Below are positions 35,747 to 46,811 of a stretch of DNA of 64,000 nt, in pieces. The first letter of the stretch is position 1. The number at the start of each line of letters is the position of its first letter. The translations under genes and the position numbers were made by a program. The DNA lies in contig MNCI01029221.1 in assembly GCA_015680685.1 (NCBI GenBank), forward strand, positions 12,566 through 76,565. Direction: 5' to 3'. The stretch comes from Gnetum montanum (taxonomy: Eukaryota; Streptophyta; Gnetopsida; Gnetales; Gnetaceae). The notes under the pieces were generated by a model. The model made no database searches and had not been told where the DNA came from. It worked only from the letters and a program-made list of their open reading frames with translations.

Positions 35747-37690
35747 ATGTCTTCTTCTTCACACAAAATCACTTCACCACCTAGGACCTACACAAGAAGC
35801 AATCGGCAGTAGGATGCACATGACATTGACCTGCTAATCCCTCAACAATTTCGTGTGGTATATATTCATCCTGATGAACATGTACTTGACTTCACCTTTA
35901 TTCTCCACCAAGATGAACAGTTGTGTTGGCATGACTTGGAAGGTAACATAGTGTTACCTCTCGACCGTTCGGTCCCAAGTATGCTTCTTCATTCTCTTAC
36001 ACGAATAGGCATTCAACACTAACATGTAGAGTACATTGCACAGGACTATGATTCAAGAGACTATCATCCCACAAAAGCACAACATCAAAGGGATTTGCAA
36101 TAGGAGAGACACCATAAGTCCTCGAAGGAAAAATGGTCTAAGGATGCCCCCTCATATTTTAAGTGAAATTGAGAGTGATGAACCTATCTCAGGTAGTCAC
36201 CCCCATAATGATGTTCCTCCCCTTGACTTTGGCCAAGGAGTTGTGTATTAGAACCTTCATTCTACTATTCACAACGTAGGTGCTAATACCACCAGACACA
36301 AAGTGTCTGAAAAAGGAACAAAGACAGATGACAAAGATGGGCATTTTGATCGCAATCGTGATTGAGGCAGAGACCACCAAAGAGAAGGTAGTAGACACTA
36401 TCACGATGGTGGTTCTCCTTCTTCTTCACCTTCATCATCTCCTTCACCCTCTCCTTCCGTGTCTAGACGTAGCCATAGAGAAATAGATCGTGAGGATAAG
36501 GGCAAACAAAGTGGAAGTCACAAGTGAGACAACCAAGACAGAGGACAAGGGCACTTTAGGGAATCACACCATAGAAGAAGGAAGAGTAGGGAACTGCGTA
36601 GGTACCATAGATGCTATGGACGAGATGATCATGATGAACCCCTACTCACCACGCAAAGAATGCTAGGTATAACTAAGGCTATGAGAGTTCCAACAAGGCA
36701 CCAAAAAGATAGTAGGATCAAGAGGTTAGACATGAATAACATCCCCCGATTTGAAGGGGGATATAACGTTGATTCTCAAAATCACTTACAAGCATTTCAT
36801 GATGCATGTGCCTTGCAAAACATAGAAAATAAGTGGAAAAACTTAAGTTGTTCCCATGGACACTAATAAAAGAAGCTGAAAGTTGGTACTAGTCCTTAGA
36901 ACCAGAATCCATTTGTAGGTGGAGTACTATGTTAGAACTATTCAATGATAAGTACCAAATGTACTCCCAGGTGTCTAACCTGCGAAAGCAAATCCAAGGA
37001 TGGAAACAAAGAAGTCATGAACCCTTGGATGCTACCATGGGCCGTTATTATGCACTATTACATCATTGTCCTAGCCATGATTATTCACGACAGAATCAAC
37101 TATGCCATCTCATAGATGGGCTTAGGCATGAAATGAGAAGAACCCTTGGGACCTATGCCCAAGGAAGGTTATCTAAGCTTAGGTCTCATCAAATTCACAG
37201 ACTACTAGAGCAAGTTGCTAAGGAAGAAGATGAGCTACGAAAGAGAGAGAGTGCAGAAGAATATAACCGAGATCCTTCCCTCTGGAAGAAGGGAGTAAGA
37301 TTTTGTGAGGATGAGCAAGAGTCACCACTCGAAGAGATGGTGAATAGGAAAACCTTGCCTATTCAAAAGTTAGCATCAGAAGTATCAGAAAAGGTAGACC
37401 AAATGTGGGACTCCCTAGATAGTAGGTTTCAAACTATTCTTAAAGTAGTAGAGGAGTATAGAGAGCAAGGTAGTGATCATGACAAAAGGAAAAAGAGAGA
37501 AGCAAAAAATGCACATAATAAGGGTAAGGGTAAAGTTGCTATTATTAAAGAGGTTGTGGACTCAGATACATATGATGATAGTGGATGCAAGATCTATCAA
37601 TATGACCATCCCAAGGGATGTTTCCTTGTGATCTCACTTTTTCAGGAGTCTGGGGTGTATACACTTCATCCATGCTTAAAAAAATGGTAA
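35747..37690 (+). pseudogene. gag of the 34790-43166 element
   Basis: The ATG at 35747 begins MSSSSHKIT. The N-terminal part (to ~36660) has several stops. The capsid and nucleocapsid are readable as one 253-codon frame at 36929-37690: YNxKYQ-like start (FNDKYQMYSQVSNLRKQIQG), HLIDGLRHEMRRTLGTYAQG, a K/E-rich linker, and the zinc-knuckle variant with its first Cys pair altered (CKIYQYDHPKGC: second Cys changed to Tyr). Gag forms the virus-like particle in the cytoplasm. The Cys loss would impair RNA packaging in addition to the stops. Confidence 0.8.
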
Positions 37691-38330
37691 ACATCCTAAT
37701 GGTTACCTTATCCCGAAGGTAACCCAAGGTAGTTCCACCAACCTTTAACGTATTATCCAAGTGAAACTCCATCACAACCAATTGACTAGCATCAATAGTG
37801 GTAGCACCCACAATCATGGGGAATGCCACCACCAAGGAAACAATATCCTTACCGGCAACTTGACTCATATGGATATTACTTGCAGCATCCAATCTCTTGA
37901 TGTGACTCTGTTGGTCATGTTACTTCCCAACATCACTACCAAGTGCACAAGTACTATAGGACTCCCTCTCTTAGGGGTGACATCTCACAAGTATCCCATC
38001 CTTCCAATCCGGCCACATCTCTCCCACCAATAGCTCCATTGCCACCTACTCCAAAAATGCAAGGTGAACTCCCTGCTTAGCCATAGCAATGCAATGCCAC
38101 AAGGGTTGTTAATCCTCAACCTACTATTGGTTCTAACAACCTTACAAAGAAAAGATCTTTCTTCAGGACCAATAGTCCAACCAAGCCTTTACAATCCCAA
38201 GTGGCTGAGTCTTTGGATGTCTCCATATCAACTAAAGCTTCAGAACCCCCTTCAAACTTAACACTGTATTCAACGCATATGGTCATGTTAACACATGTTG
38301 TGACTGATTGGATCAAATCTGGCCATCTTC
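37691..38330 (+). other. gag-protease spacer, decayed
   Basis: Homologous to the P/Q/Y-rich spacers elsewhere in the window but broken by stops. No independent gene is seen. Confidence 0.5.
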
Positions 38331-38339
38331 CCAGGAAAT

Positions 38340-38779
38340 TGTCCGATCCTAGGAGTCCCCTAATATATCTACAAATCACTTGGAATGAGCCATGTAAAGC
38401 TCTTTTGGATTTAGATTCCGGTGTTAACCTAATATTTGAAGAAATGTATAAGGCCTAGAACCTACCCCCATTAAAAAAGAGCAATGTCTATTTAGATTTA
38501 GCTGACCAGTCCATCACTGTTCCCTTGGGATTAGTGTAGGACATTCTTACCACTATTTGTGGGTGGTTGTATCCAGCTGACTTCCTGGTGATTCAAGTGA
38601 ATAATAGTAAGGGGGACTTCCCAATCATAATGGGAAGGGCATGGCTAAGAACTATCGATGCGTGCCTAGGTATCCACGATCTTTCCTTAGAAATATCTAA
38701 GGAAAATACTTTCAGAAAGATCAAGAAGAAGAAGGTTCCATGCATCACATATAGTGACACAGGGTACAATTTTGAGTAG
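38340..38779 (+). pseudogene. Aspartic protease
   Basis: Two open segments (to 38458 and 38567-38779). The first holds KALLDLDSGVNLI, in which the usual DSG context reads LDSG after a substitution. The second holds PADFLVIQVNN and the conserved IIMGRAWL string. Stops at 38456 and 38535-38540 separate them. Expected role: maturation of Gag-Pol. Confidence 0.7.
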
Positions 38780-39330
38780 AGATTATGGGTTGTGCAAAGT
38801 TTAACATTGTCTACATGTAATCAATGTGCACAAATGATCAACATACAAAGGTTCCTGTATGCAGCAACCACACAACAAGAAGACACCTAGTGGCTAATAG
38901 TTGATCAAGAAAGTAGCTCACTTATATGCATGGAACTAACTAAAGGTTTGGCTTATGCTTACATAGATAGCATAGATGCATTAGAGAAAGTCCACTGCTA
39001 ACTTCCCAGTCCTAACTTAGAAAACATCAATTGGGAAAAGTTGGAAATTCCTAAGAAATTTAAACAAGAGCCCGTAGAGGCTAAACCATTGCCCACTGGT
39101 ATGGAATACACGTTCCTTAAGAATGGAAAATCGATAATCATCAATGCAAGACTTGCTTCGCGACAAAAAGAGAGTTTGCTAAAGGTAATAAACAAGTGGT
39201 CACAAGCCTTCACTCGGTCATATCCGGAATTAACTGGAATAGACCCTAGGATATGCCACCATAGGATTTACACTAACTCCTCCATGAAGCCTCAAAAACA
39301 ACCCATTCTACAAGCTCTTGACTAGTCCAA
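38780..39330 (+). pseudogene. RT N-terminal segment, palm deleted
   Basis: The open part 39041-39325 covers LPTGMEYTFLKNGKS and SYPELTGIDPRICHHRIYT, the region before the RT fingers. After QKQPILQALD the frame jumps into RNase H (FHVMTDASNYALG). The CIDFR, LDGYSG and YxDD blocks seen at 22033-22374 are absent. Confidence 0.7.
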
Positions 39331-39720
39331 ACTATTCCATGTCATGACTGATGCATCCAACTATGCCTTAGGAGCCATACTTACATAGTTAGATGACCAG
39401 AAACTTCCTTATTACATACACAGTGCAAGTAAAAGAATAGCTGGTGCACAACTTAACTACACTACTACAAAAAAAGAATTAATGGCTATAGTGTTTGCAC
39501 TAGAAAAATTTAGACACTATGTATTGGGGTACAAAGTATTCATACACATGGATCATAGTGCAATCCAATTCCTCATAAATAAGCTAATGGTAAGCCCCCA
39601 TATTATACGATGGTTGGTAATCCTATAAGAGTTTGATTTAATAATGATCGATCATAAAGGCACCGAAAATGTAGTTTCTGATCATTTATCTCAGTTGCAC
39701 TAGGATAGCAAAGAGGATGA
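39331..39720 (+). pseudogene. Gypsy RNase H
   Basis: Acidic residues are in the expected places: MTDASNYALGA (first Asp), TTKKELMAIVFALEKFRHY (Glu) and IHMDHSAIQFL (Asp), ending with the IDHKGTENVVSDHLSQL tail. Two stops interrupt it (near 39387 and 39627). It would degrade the RNA strand during reverse transcription. Confidence 0.7.
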
Positions 39721-41088
39721 GTATCCCATTTCCAATCACTTCCCTGATGAGTTCCTCTTTGCTGGTGTAGTGAATAACCAATCACCCATGAAGAAAAACT
39801 GGTATAGTAGCATTCTTACCTATCTCCTTACCCAACCAACACCACAAGAGTTAGACCTTGAGAAGAAACAATAGTTTCTTCACAAAGCCAAGTACTTTAT
39901 GGAGATCAATGGACAACTTTACAAAGTATGTTTTGATGGCTTGGTTCGATGGTGTGTTCTTGATAGAGATCAATTGAGAGTTCTCCAAGATGCTCATGAG
40001 GGCCCTTGTGGGGGTCATTATGTTGGGAGATGAATAGCCATCAAGATCCTACTTGCAGGGTATTATTGGCCTACCTTGTTCCTGGACACCCATCAATTCG
40101 TCCAATCTTGTGAATGCTATCAACATGATGGGGGAATGACTGCTAGAATGGAGGATCTGCAACAATGGATTCAACCGTTAGAATCCTTCAACATTTGGGG
40201 AATTGATTTCATGGGGCCCATTACACTAATGTCCAATGGAAAGGCTTACATCATAGTTTCCATAGACTACTTAACAAAATAGGCTAAAGTAGCTGCTGTT
40301 AAAGATTGCACATCATCTATAGCTGCATGATTTATTCAACAACAAGTCGTCAACAGGTTTGGTTTATTGCATGCACTTATCTTAGATAATAGAACACACT
40401 TCACAGGTGTAACTTTTCGGAAGTTAATGTAATGCTTAAGGGTTGAGCACAAATTTACTACACTATACCACCCCCAAGAAAATAGTCAAGCTGAGGTCAC
40501 CAACAGGGACATTACTAAGATATTGACCAGAACCATTAGCAAGTATAGGTGAGACTAGAGCACTAAACTAAATGATGCTCTTTGGGCATACCGCTCCACA
40601 TGGAAACTCCCTATAGGCTACTCTCCCTATGAGTTAGTGTATGGAAAACTTCCAACACTCCCTATCTAAACTGAGCTCCGTACACTAGCCAGGCATACGA
40701 CCTCAACCTTGACCTTGATCTAGCACAAAAACAAAGGTTGATGACTCTTAACTTGCTAGATGAGAACCGACTAGCTACCCTGTCATCTGATGAGTTGCAC
40801 AAGGCATTTAGTAAACAATGTCATGACCTAAAAATTAGGAAAGTTAAGTATCAATCGAGAGATAAGGTTCTCTACTGGAACCCCAGACATGTGTCACAAC
40901 ATACCAAATTTCAAACATTATGGGAAGGACCTTACATTATCCATGCAAATTTTCCTTTAGGGGCCATGACCATATATAAACTTGAGAGCCCAAATAAAAT
41001 ACTATTAGTCAACGTGCAACAAACAAAACCTTTCCATGAGTTTAGGATGACTAGAACATATGCTACCTCTGTAGGTGGGCAACCTTGA
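39721..41088 (+). pseudogene. Integrase
   Basis: The zinc-binding region has HEGPCGGH and then SCECYQ, where one residue of the usual C-x2-C is lost. The DDE core is recognisable: WGIDFMGP (first Asp), LILDNRTHF (second Asp, usually SDNGTHF), and [11 protein letters not shown] (Glu). The C-terminal part is open at 40738-41088 with LYWNPRHVSQ and GPYIIHANFPLGAM. Stops in the core (near 40281, 40330, 40432) inactivate it. The family function is cDNA insertion into chromosomes. Confidence 0.75.
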
Positions 41089-42832
41089 TCGTTATTTCAG
41101 ATCTCCTCCTTCCAACTCAGTCATGGGGGTTGGCCACCTCTGCTAATCATTGAATGCCCTCAGCTCTTTCTAAATTTTTGTTTTACACATTTTTGTTTTA
41201 CACATTTCTTTAATCTTTCTTATTTTTGTTTTACACCATCATTCATATTTTTACCATTTCTTTGTATGATTACTTTATTTTGTTCATCACCCAATAAGTA
41301 TTCATGATGGTGGCATGAATAATATCATATTGATTGCTAATGTTTAGATTTTACCTTTGAATCATGATGCTGATATTAAGGTATGGTTCTTTTAATTAAA
41401 CAGGCAATGAGTCCACATCGTCCATACATCCATAAAATCCTATGGTCTCCCTTGGCTTGGAACTGTACAGTCCCTTTCTCTAATAAACTGTTAACAAATT
41501 GGTGGCTGGGTATTTCTCAAACTAAGGAAGGACTCAAAGGATGAAAAGGGTGTGACTTCAAGGGGATTCGATATTTGTGCTAGCTATTCTCTTGAGTGCT
41601 TGGATGCTTTTTCCTTAGGTTTTCTGCCATTCTTACCATTCATCAATTCACCGAAAGTTGAGTACATAAAAATAAGTCTTTGCATGGTGTGGTTCTCAGG
41701 ACAAAAATCCAAAAAAAGAAACAGTGAGAATTCAAAGCACACCTCTTAGACACAATAATGAAATTGGGCTACACGCACTGGTTATGTACTGGAAAGACAT
41801 GTTACCCATGCCTGAAGGTTCCCTCTAACTAAGGCCCTTTCTCGCTTCCAGGTTCTCCATCTCGCTCTCCTCGGAATGGTGGTGACTTTTTGTAGAGGCA
41901 TTCTTGTTGCTTCAAGAGGATAGGTTGGTCAAACGTATTGATCCGAGGTCACTAAATGTGGTTTGTTGAGCCTGGATTTGGAATGAGTTCTACTCGATCA
42001 CACTAACCATAAAACACATAAGGGACTTTACACAACCTTTTCCTTGGGTTTCCATTCCATTCTCTCCTCTCCACCCTTTTTTTTTCATTTTCACCTCATT
42101 GCCAGTTTTATCATTAGTCTGTATCTTGGTTGATACATTGCTTTTCCTTGGTAATTTCTTATGGGTAAGTTTTTAACTCTTTCTTCCAATTGACATTTCT
42201 AGAGCCTATGGACTTTTTGGTTTGTGGGTCTTTCAGGGCATCAAGGGCATGAGCCTGCTTTGGGGAGGACCCACTGGCATTCCTTTTTGGTGCATTTGTT
42301 AACTTCTTTCCTTTAAACATTTCCTGCAATCAAAAATTTTTTGTTTCATCCCCATCCATGACATCCATTTTATTGGCATTACCATTGTAAATTTTTATCA
42401 ACCTTTCTTATTCCTTATTTTTTTCCATCTTATCACTACTGGAGGTTTGCTCTTTGTCATGGGGGTCCAGGCACAAATTTTTCAATTTTTCCTAACCCCT
42501 ACACCTTAGGTAGTCACTAGTGTTAAATCTCTAGAACTAATATCTGCCATAACCACAACTTAGCCAATGCACTTTACATCGAGGCAAGGTATCAACTACA
42601 TTGTGATTTATCTACCCTCGCTCATTTGTGACTGTGTTGTGTGTGTAGATGGAAATCATACAATAATGGACTGGGCCTGGAGGAAACACTCAGGATGGAC
42701 CGGAACTAGAACGTTTACGAAAGGAGCAAGATTAGTGGTGTGGCTATGAATAAACAATGGAAGGTGCAATCTTGGCATCGATAGCAACACATCTTCTTCT
42801 TTCTCTCTCTCCTTCTCTTCCCAGCAGCATTG
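41089..42832 (+). other. Long 3' UTR of the gypsy element
   Basis: About 1.7 kb between integrase and the 3' LTR. It begins with a purine-rich tract (cagtcatgggggt, 41118-41130) and has a second one near 42458. It contains the tggggaggacccactgg block (42260) and a TC-rich microsatellite (42790-42825). Shared with the other elements but with no recognisable ORF; in Athila elements an extra ORF may lie here, and I see none. Confidence 0.6.
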
Positions 42833-43166
42833 CAATGGTTCAGGATGTGTACGACAAGTGGGAATGGATACTGGTGTTAGGAGTAATTAGAACTTAGTTA
42901 ATGAATAGTTAATTTAGGTTAGTTACTTAGTTATCTCTCTTCCCCTCCTTATTAGCATAGGATATAAAACACATAAAAATCATATGTCTCAAGCTTACTT
43001 AACCATACAACCATGACATACAAGTAAGTTTGGGAAGACAACGATTAACCAACCCGTTATCGTTCCACAAATGCGCATAGGCACTTAGTCCTTGGAGTTC
43101 GACCAGATCATGCGTGAAATGCTTGTATTCATATGGTTGAGCATAGGGGTACTTCGCTGCTCATCA
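42833..43166 (+). repeat. Truncated 3' LTR (334 bp)
   Basis: Corresponds to the last ~345 bp of the 5' LTR. The first ~480 bp (U3, TATA) and the adjoining part of the 3' UTR are missing. The junction cccagc/agcattgc shares cccag with the LTR, consistent with a microhomology deletion. Confidence 0.8.
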
Positions 43167-45077
43167 CTCTAATACATAGATCCTTGGTCATGATGATAAT
43201 AAATGAATAAGAAACACTAACAAAGTATGAGAAATAAAATATCACATCAATAAAAAAGAAAAAAAAAGCCAAGAATGGTGCACCGGGAAGAAAAAAACAA
43301 GTCATTGTCATATAATAGAACATAAAGCTAATACATGCAAATTGAGAGCATGTAAAACAAATGATAAGTAAAACATGATATCCAAATTATTGATATAATA
43401 CACACATAAATATGCAAGATACAACTAAGAGTATAAATCCAAGATAGAGAAATATAACCATAAATGATATATAACATGATAACACAATATAATGATAACA
43501 TCTATCCTAAATATCTAGTTATACTTGCATATATATAACATGATAATCTAATATAAAAAGAAACTCTAATAAAAATATATCTAGTATCATCATAATGAAA
43601 CACAACCATAATGCTAGAGTTACATATTCCCTAGCATGATATATCTCTATTATTCCACTAGCATATGTGTATGTGTATATCCATGAGAAAGATAATCATA
43701 CTAACTAAAATCCTATTACAAGGATAAATAATAGTGTAACTAGAAAATATAAGATAATGTAAAATCTCTAATTACTAATGGTAGAAACTAAATCTATGCT
43801 ATCACGATCCAACATAATAGCGAGTGTCCAAGTACATAAAGGTCCATAGTTTCTATATCCATGAATAATGATCAAAGTTGTAAATAATAATAAAAGCTAA
43901 AATGAATATCGAATTCCCTAAGTATAGGAAACCATAAATAATATCAAAGATGACATTTAAAAAAAAAACAATCAAGGATGATTTGAAGAAACTACAAATA
44001 AATAAATATCTATCTCTTCATAGAGAAAATTGATGCAAAAGAGCTCATGTAGATGATCCCATTTTGTTGGAACAAGGCTAGGATGATGATGGTTACTTAT
44101 CCAAAAATTTTGCGTAATCCCTAGGTAATTTTCATCCAACAATGAGAATAAAAAGTAACAATAAGTTTGGGGTGGTTTTCTTAGTTTGTTTTATTGGCCT
44201 CTCTTCTTATAACTTTAGCTAAAATGTTTATTGACATTGGTGTGGAATTTTAAATCTTTACTAAAGAATCTAAATTGCAAAAACATTGTTCAAGACCCAG
44301 TTTGTAGGAGTTATCTAAACTAGCTCTCATCTTCTTGAACTTCAATTAAAACCTTAGCCAACACTTTTTCCATGCTCATTATGAAATTAAAAAAAAAAAC
44401 TAAGTAATAGGTAGAAAAAAAACCCAAGAAATATACACATATTGAAGTTAAAGAAAACTAAAAAATGAAAATAAAAATAAAAATAAAATTAAAACCAAGA
44501 GAAAAAATAGATTTGAATTTTAAAAATAAAAAATAACAAAAATAATAAACAAAATGAAAATAAAAAGATGAAAAATAATAAAAGTAAAAAAGCAAATCAA
44601 AACCTAAAGAAAACAAAGTCAAAACAACGGAGGAAAAATGAAATAAAAACAACATAAATAGAATTTTAAAACTAAGAAATAATCAAAATCCAAAAAGAAA
44701 TTAAAGCCAAGCAAAAACAAAAGCACAAAAATGGAATTATAAAAACCAAAAAGGTTGGTTCGCTGGTGGTAGATCCTTTTGAAAATCAAAGGAGATGGTT
44801 TAGAGTGCATCGTGCTAATTGATAACACAACGTTCTCATGTGAGAGATGATTTGTAAAACATGTCCCATCCATGAACCATGGATAATTTATAACACAATG
44901 TTGTCATGTGAAAGAAGGTTTAGATGGTTTCTAAAACATATAACATGCATCCATGTATCCTTCCATGGTTTGAGATGTTCTTCGGTGTGATCCCAATGTG
45001 CTGTTACCTAGGGACGTGAATCTCCATACCTCATCCACCCTTTGTCTCAAAGAGTAGCTCAACAACCACTCAACATC

Positions 45078-45323
45078 CAATTCCAAGACCAAACCAAATA
45101 AGCTCTTCATTTGTCAATTCCTTGTTGTCGTCGCATGCCTTAATGCACCAGTCCTAACTGCAAAGAAATTATTTATTAAATCAGAGATACTACGCCAAGG
45201 CAATTCCAAGACCAAACCAAATAAGCTCTTCATTTGACAATTCCTTCTTGTGGTCGCATGCCTTAATGCACCAGTCTTAACTGCAAAGAAATTATTTATT
45301 AAATCAGAGATACCATGCCAAGG
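45078..45323. repeat. 123-bp tandem duplication
   Basis: Copies 45078-45200 and 45201-45323 with a few substitutions. Single copy in segments A and C. Confidence 0.85.
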
Positions 45324-45473
45324 TGCCTTCTTACCTTGGCTTAAAGGTTAGCAATTCCAATTTCAGGTAATGCGTTTTCAGGGTATCATCAGAGATACCA
45401 TGCCAAGGTGCCTTCTTACCTTGGCTTAAAGGTTAGCAATTCCAATGTCAGGTAATGCGTTTTCAGGGTATGA
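45304..45473. repeat. 85-bp tandem duplication
   Basis: Copies 45304-45388 and 45389-45473, almost identical. It overlaps the end of the 123-bp duplication. Confidence 0.85.
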
Positions 45474-45530
45474 CGTGAATTTCAAGCGTAATTTTAAATG
45501 AAGGTCCCTTGGAAAGTTTTATCTTTAAAG

Positions 45531-45659
45531 TAAATCGAGAATCTTTTTGACGAAGCGTCTACCAACTACGCCGTAAATCGAGAATCTTTTTGACGAAGCC
45601 TCTACCAACTACGCCGTAAATCGAGAATCTTTTTGACGAAGCCTCTACCAACTACGCCG
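45531..45659. repeat. 43-bp unit, three tandem copies
   Basis: Units start at 45531, 45574 and 45617 (taaatcgagaatctttttga...). The first differs by one base (gcgtct versus gcctct). Segments A and C have one unit. Confidence 0.9.
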
Positions 45660-46811
45660 GCACGTTTGAGCGGAACGTCGCCCCCAGTTTCAATGAATAC
45701 CGCGTATATTGTAGGTACATGGGCTGCTTGTATTTTGCAACGCATTCCTGGTTTGGTGAAACTGAAACGCGGTCACCCACTTTTTTAAGGCTTTAACCAT
45801 CATGCTTATTCCTGAATGAGAAATTGGTTTGGGAAACCATTTTAATGGTTAATTTTATTATTTAAATTGGACTCCATAATGCTATTTTTACATATAATGT
45901 TTATCAATGCAAATCAAAGTCACATGAAACTAGTTATTTGGGACTGTAAACACAGTTTGACATCCTGACCTTTGGTTATAATGCTTTTGGTGTATACTAT
46001 ATAATCGTTTGATCATGTTAACAAAGATGGGGAAAATGGTTTAGAAAAAAAATAAAAAGAGCAATAGGGCCATTTGGGAAAAAAGAAAGGAATAAGGTTT
46101 ATTTTCACAATTTTATAATGAAGTGTTAGTTTAGTGGTAAAGATGTTAATCTGGTAACCCTAAATCATAAGTTTAATCTGAAACTGAAACTGACCCTATA
46201 TACGCAAAAGATCTGAGTGGACATAAACAAAAACAATATTAATAATAAATAAAATGGAAATAATAAACTGTGGAGGGCAAGAAAGATGGACTTAAACTAA
46301 AACAATAAAACTCAAGTCTTTAATCATCTTGTAATTGTAAAGCATAGATGAAAACTCACAATATAAATTTTTTAAAAAGTAGTACAGATAAAGGAAAACC
46401 TATATTTAGAAAATAAAATTAAGTGCATACTTAAAATTAAATGCAGAGAAGGAAGAAAACACAAAACTTAAAGACCTTTCCATTTTTGAACATTAATAAA
46501 CTAGAAATATAATCAATCTTATCCATAGCAAACACTATTAATCAGTAACATACGGATCAATTTCTTTTTAATCTTGATTACACTATAATCAATCTTCTCC
46601 TGGTGGTTGGACCATTGAAGATACCATCCATAGCACAGCGCGTATAAGCATCTCAGATAGTCCACAATTCTTGAGTGTTATGTAAAGGTGTATCCTTTTT
46701 CCCCTAAGACGGTATCATAAATTGACTACACAAACACGTTGCAACCCAAAAATGATAGAATTAGATGCTTTATTCTGACATTTAATCCTGCAATTACGCC
46801 CACGCAATGCT

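Larger units (their letters stand above)
34790..43166 (+). mobile_element. Most complete Athila-like Ty3/gypsy element in the window
   Basis: 8,377 bp, bounded by TG...CA termini and perfect 5-bp duplications ctcta (34785-34789 and 43167-43171). The uninterrupted target survives as copy A (18270 region), which confirms the insertion. Order: 5' LTR, primer site, gag, spacer, protease, RT N-terminal part, RNase H, integrase, long 3' UTR, truncated 3' LTR. The RT palm is deleted and stops occur throughout, so it is inactive. The WGIDFMGP integrase string, tRNA-Asp primer site and gag zinc knuckle fit the Athila lineage; that assignment is by recall of the family, not by a tree. Confidence 0.85.
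43167..46811. repeat. Segment copy B, 3' flank of the dioxygenase gene
   Basis: Aligns with copy A (18268-18917, 24625-26928) and copy C (50380-53211). It is AT-rich without genes. It carries three local tandem duplications listed separately. The last ~350 bp would include the dioxygenase 3' UTR. Confidence 0.75.

Noticed and set aside
45078-45659. CRISPR-like array
   Set aside because: Direct repeats are contiguous without spacers, few in number, and the genome is eukaryotic.
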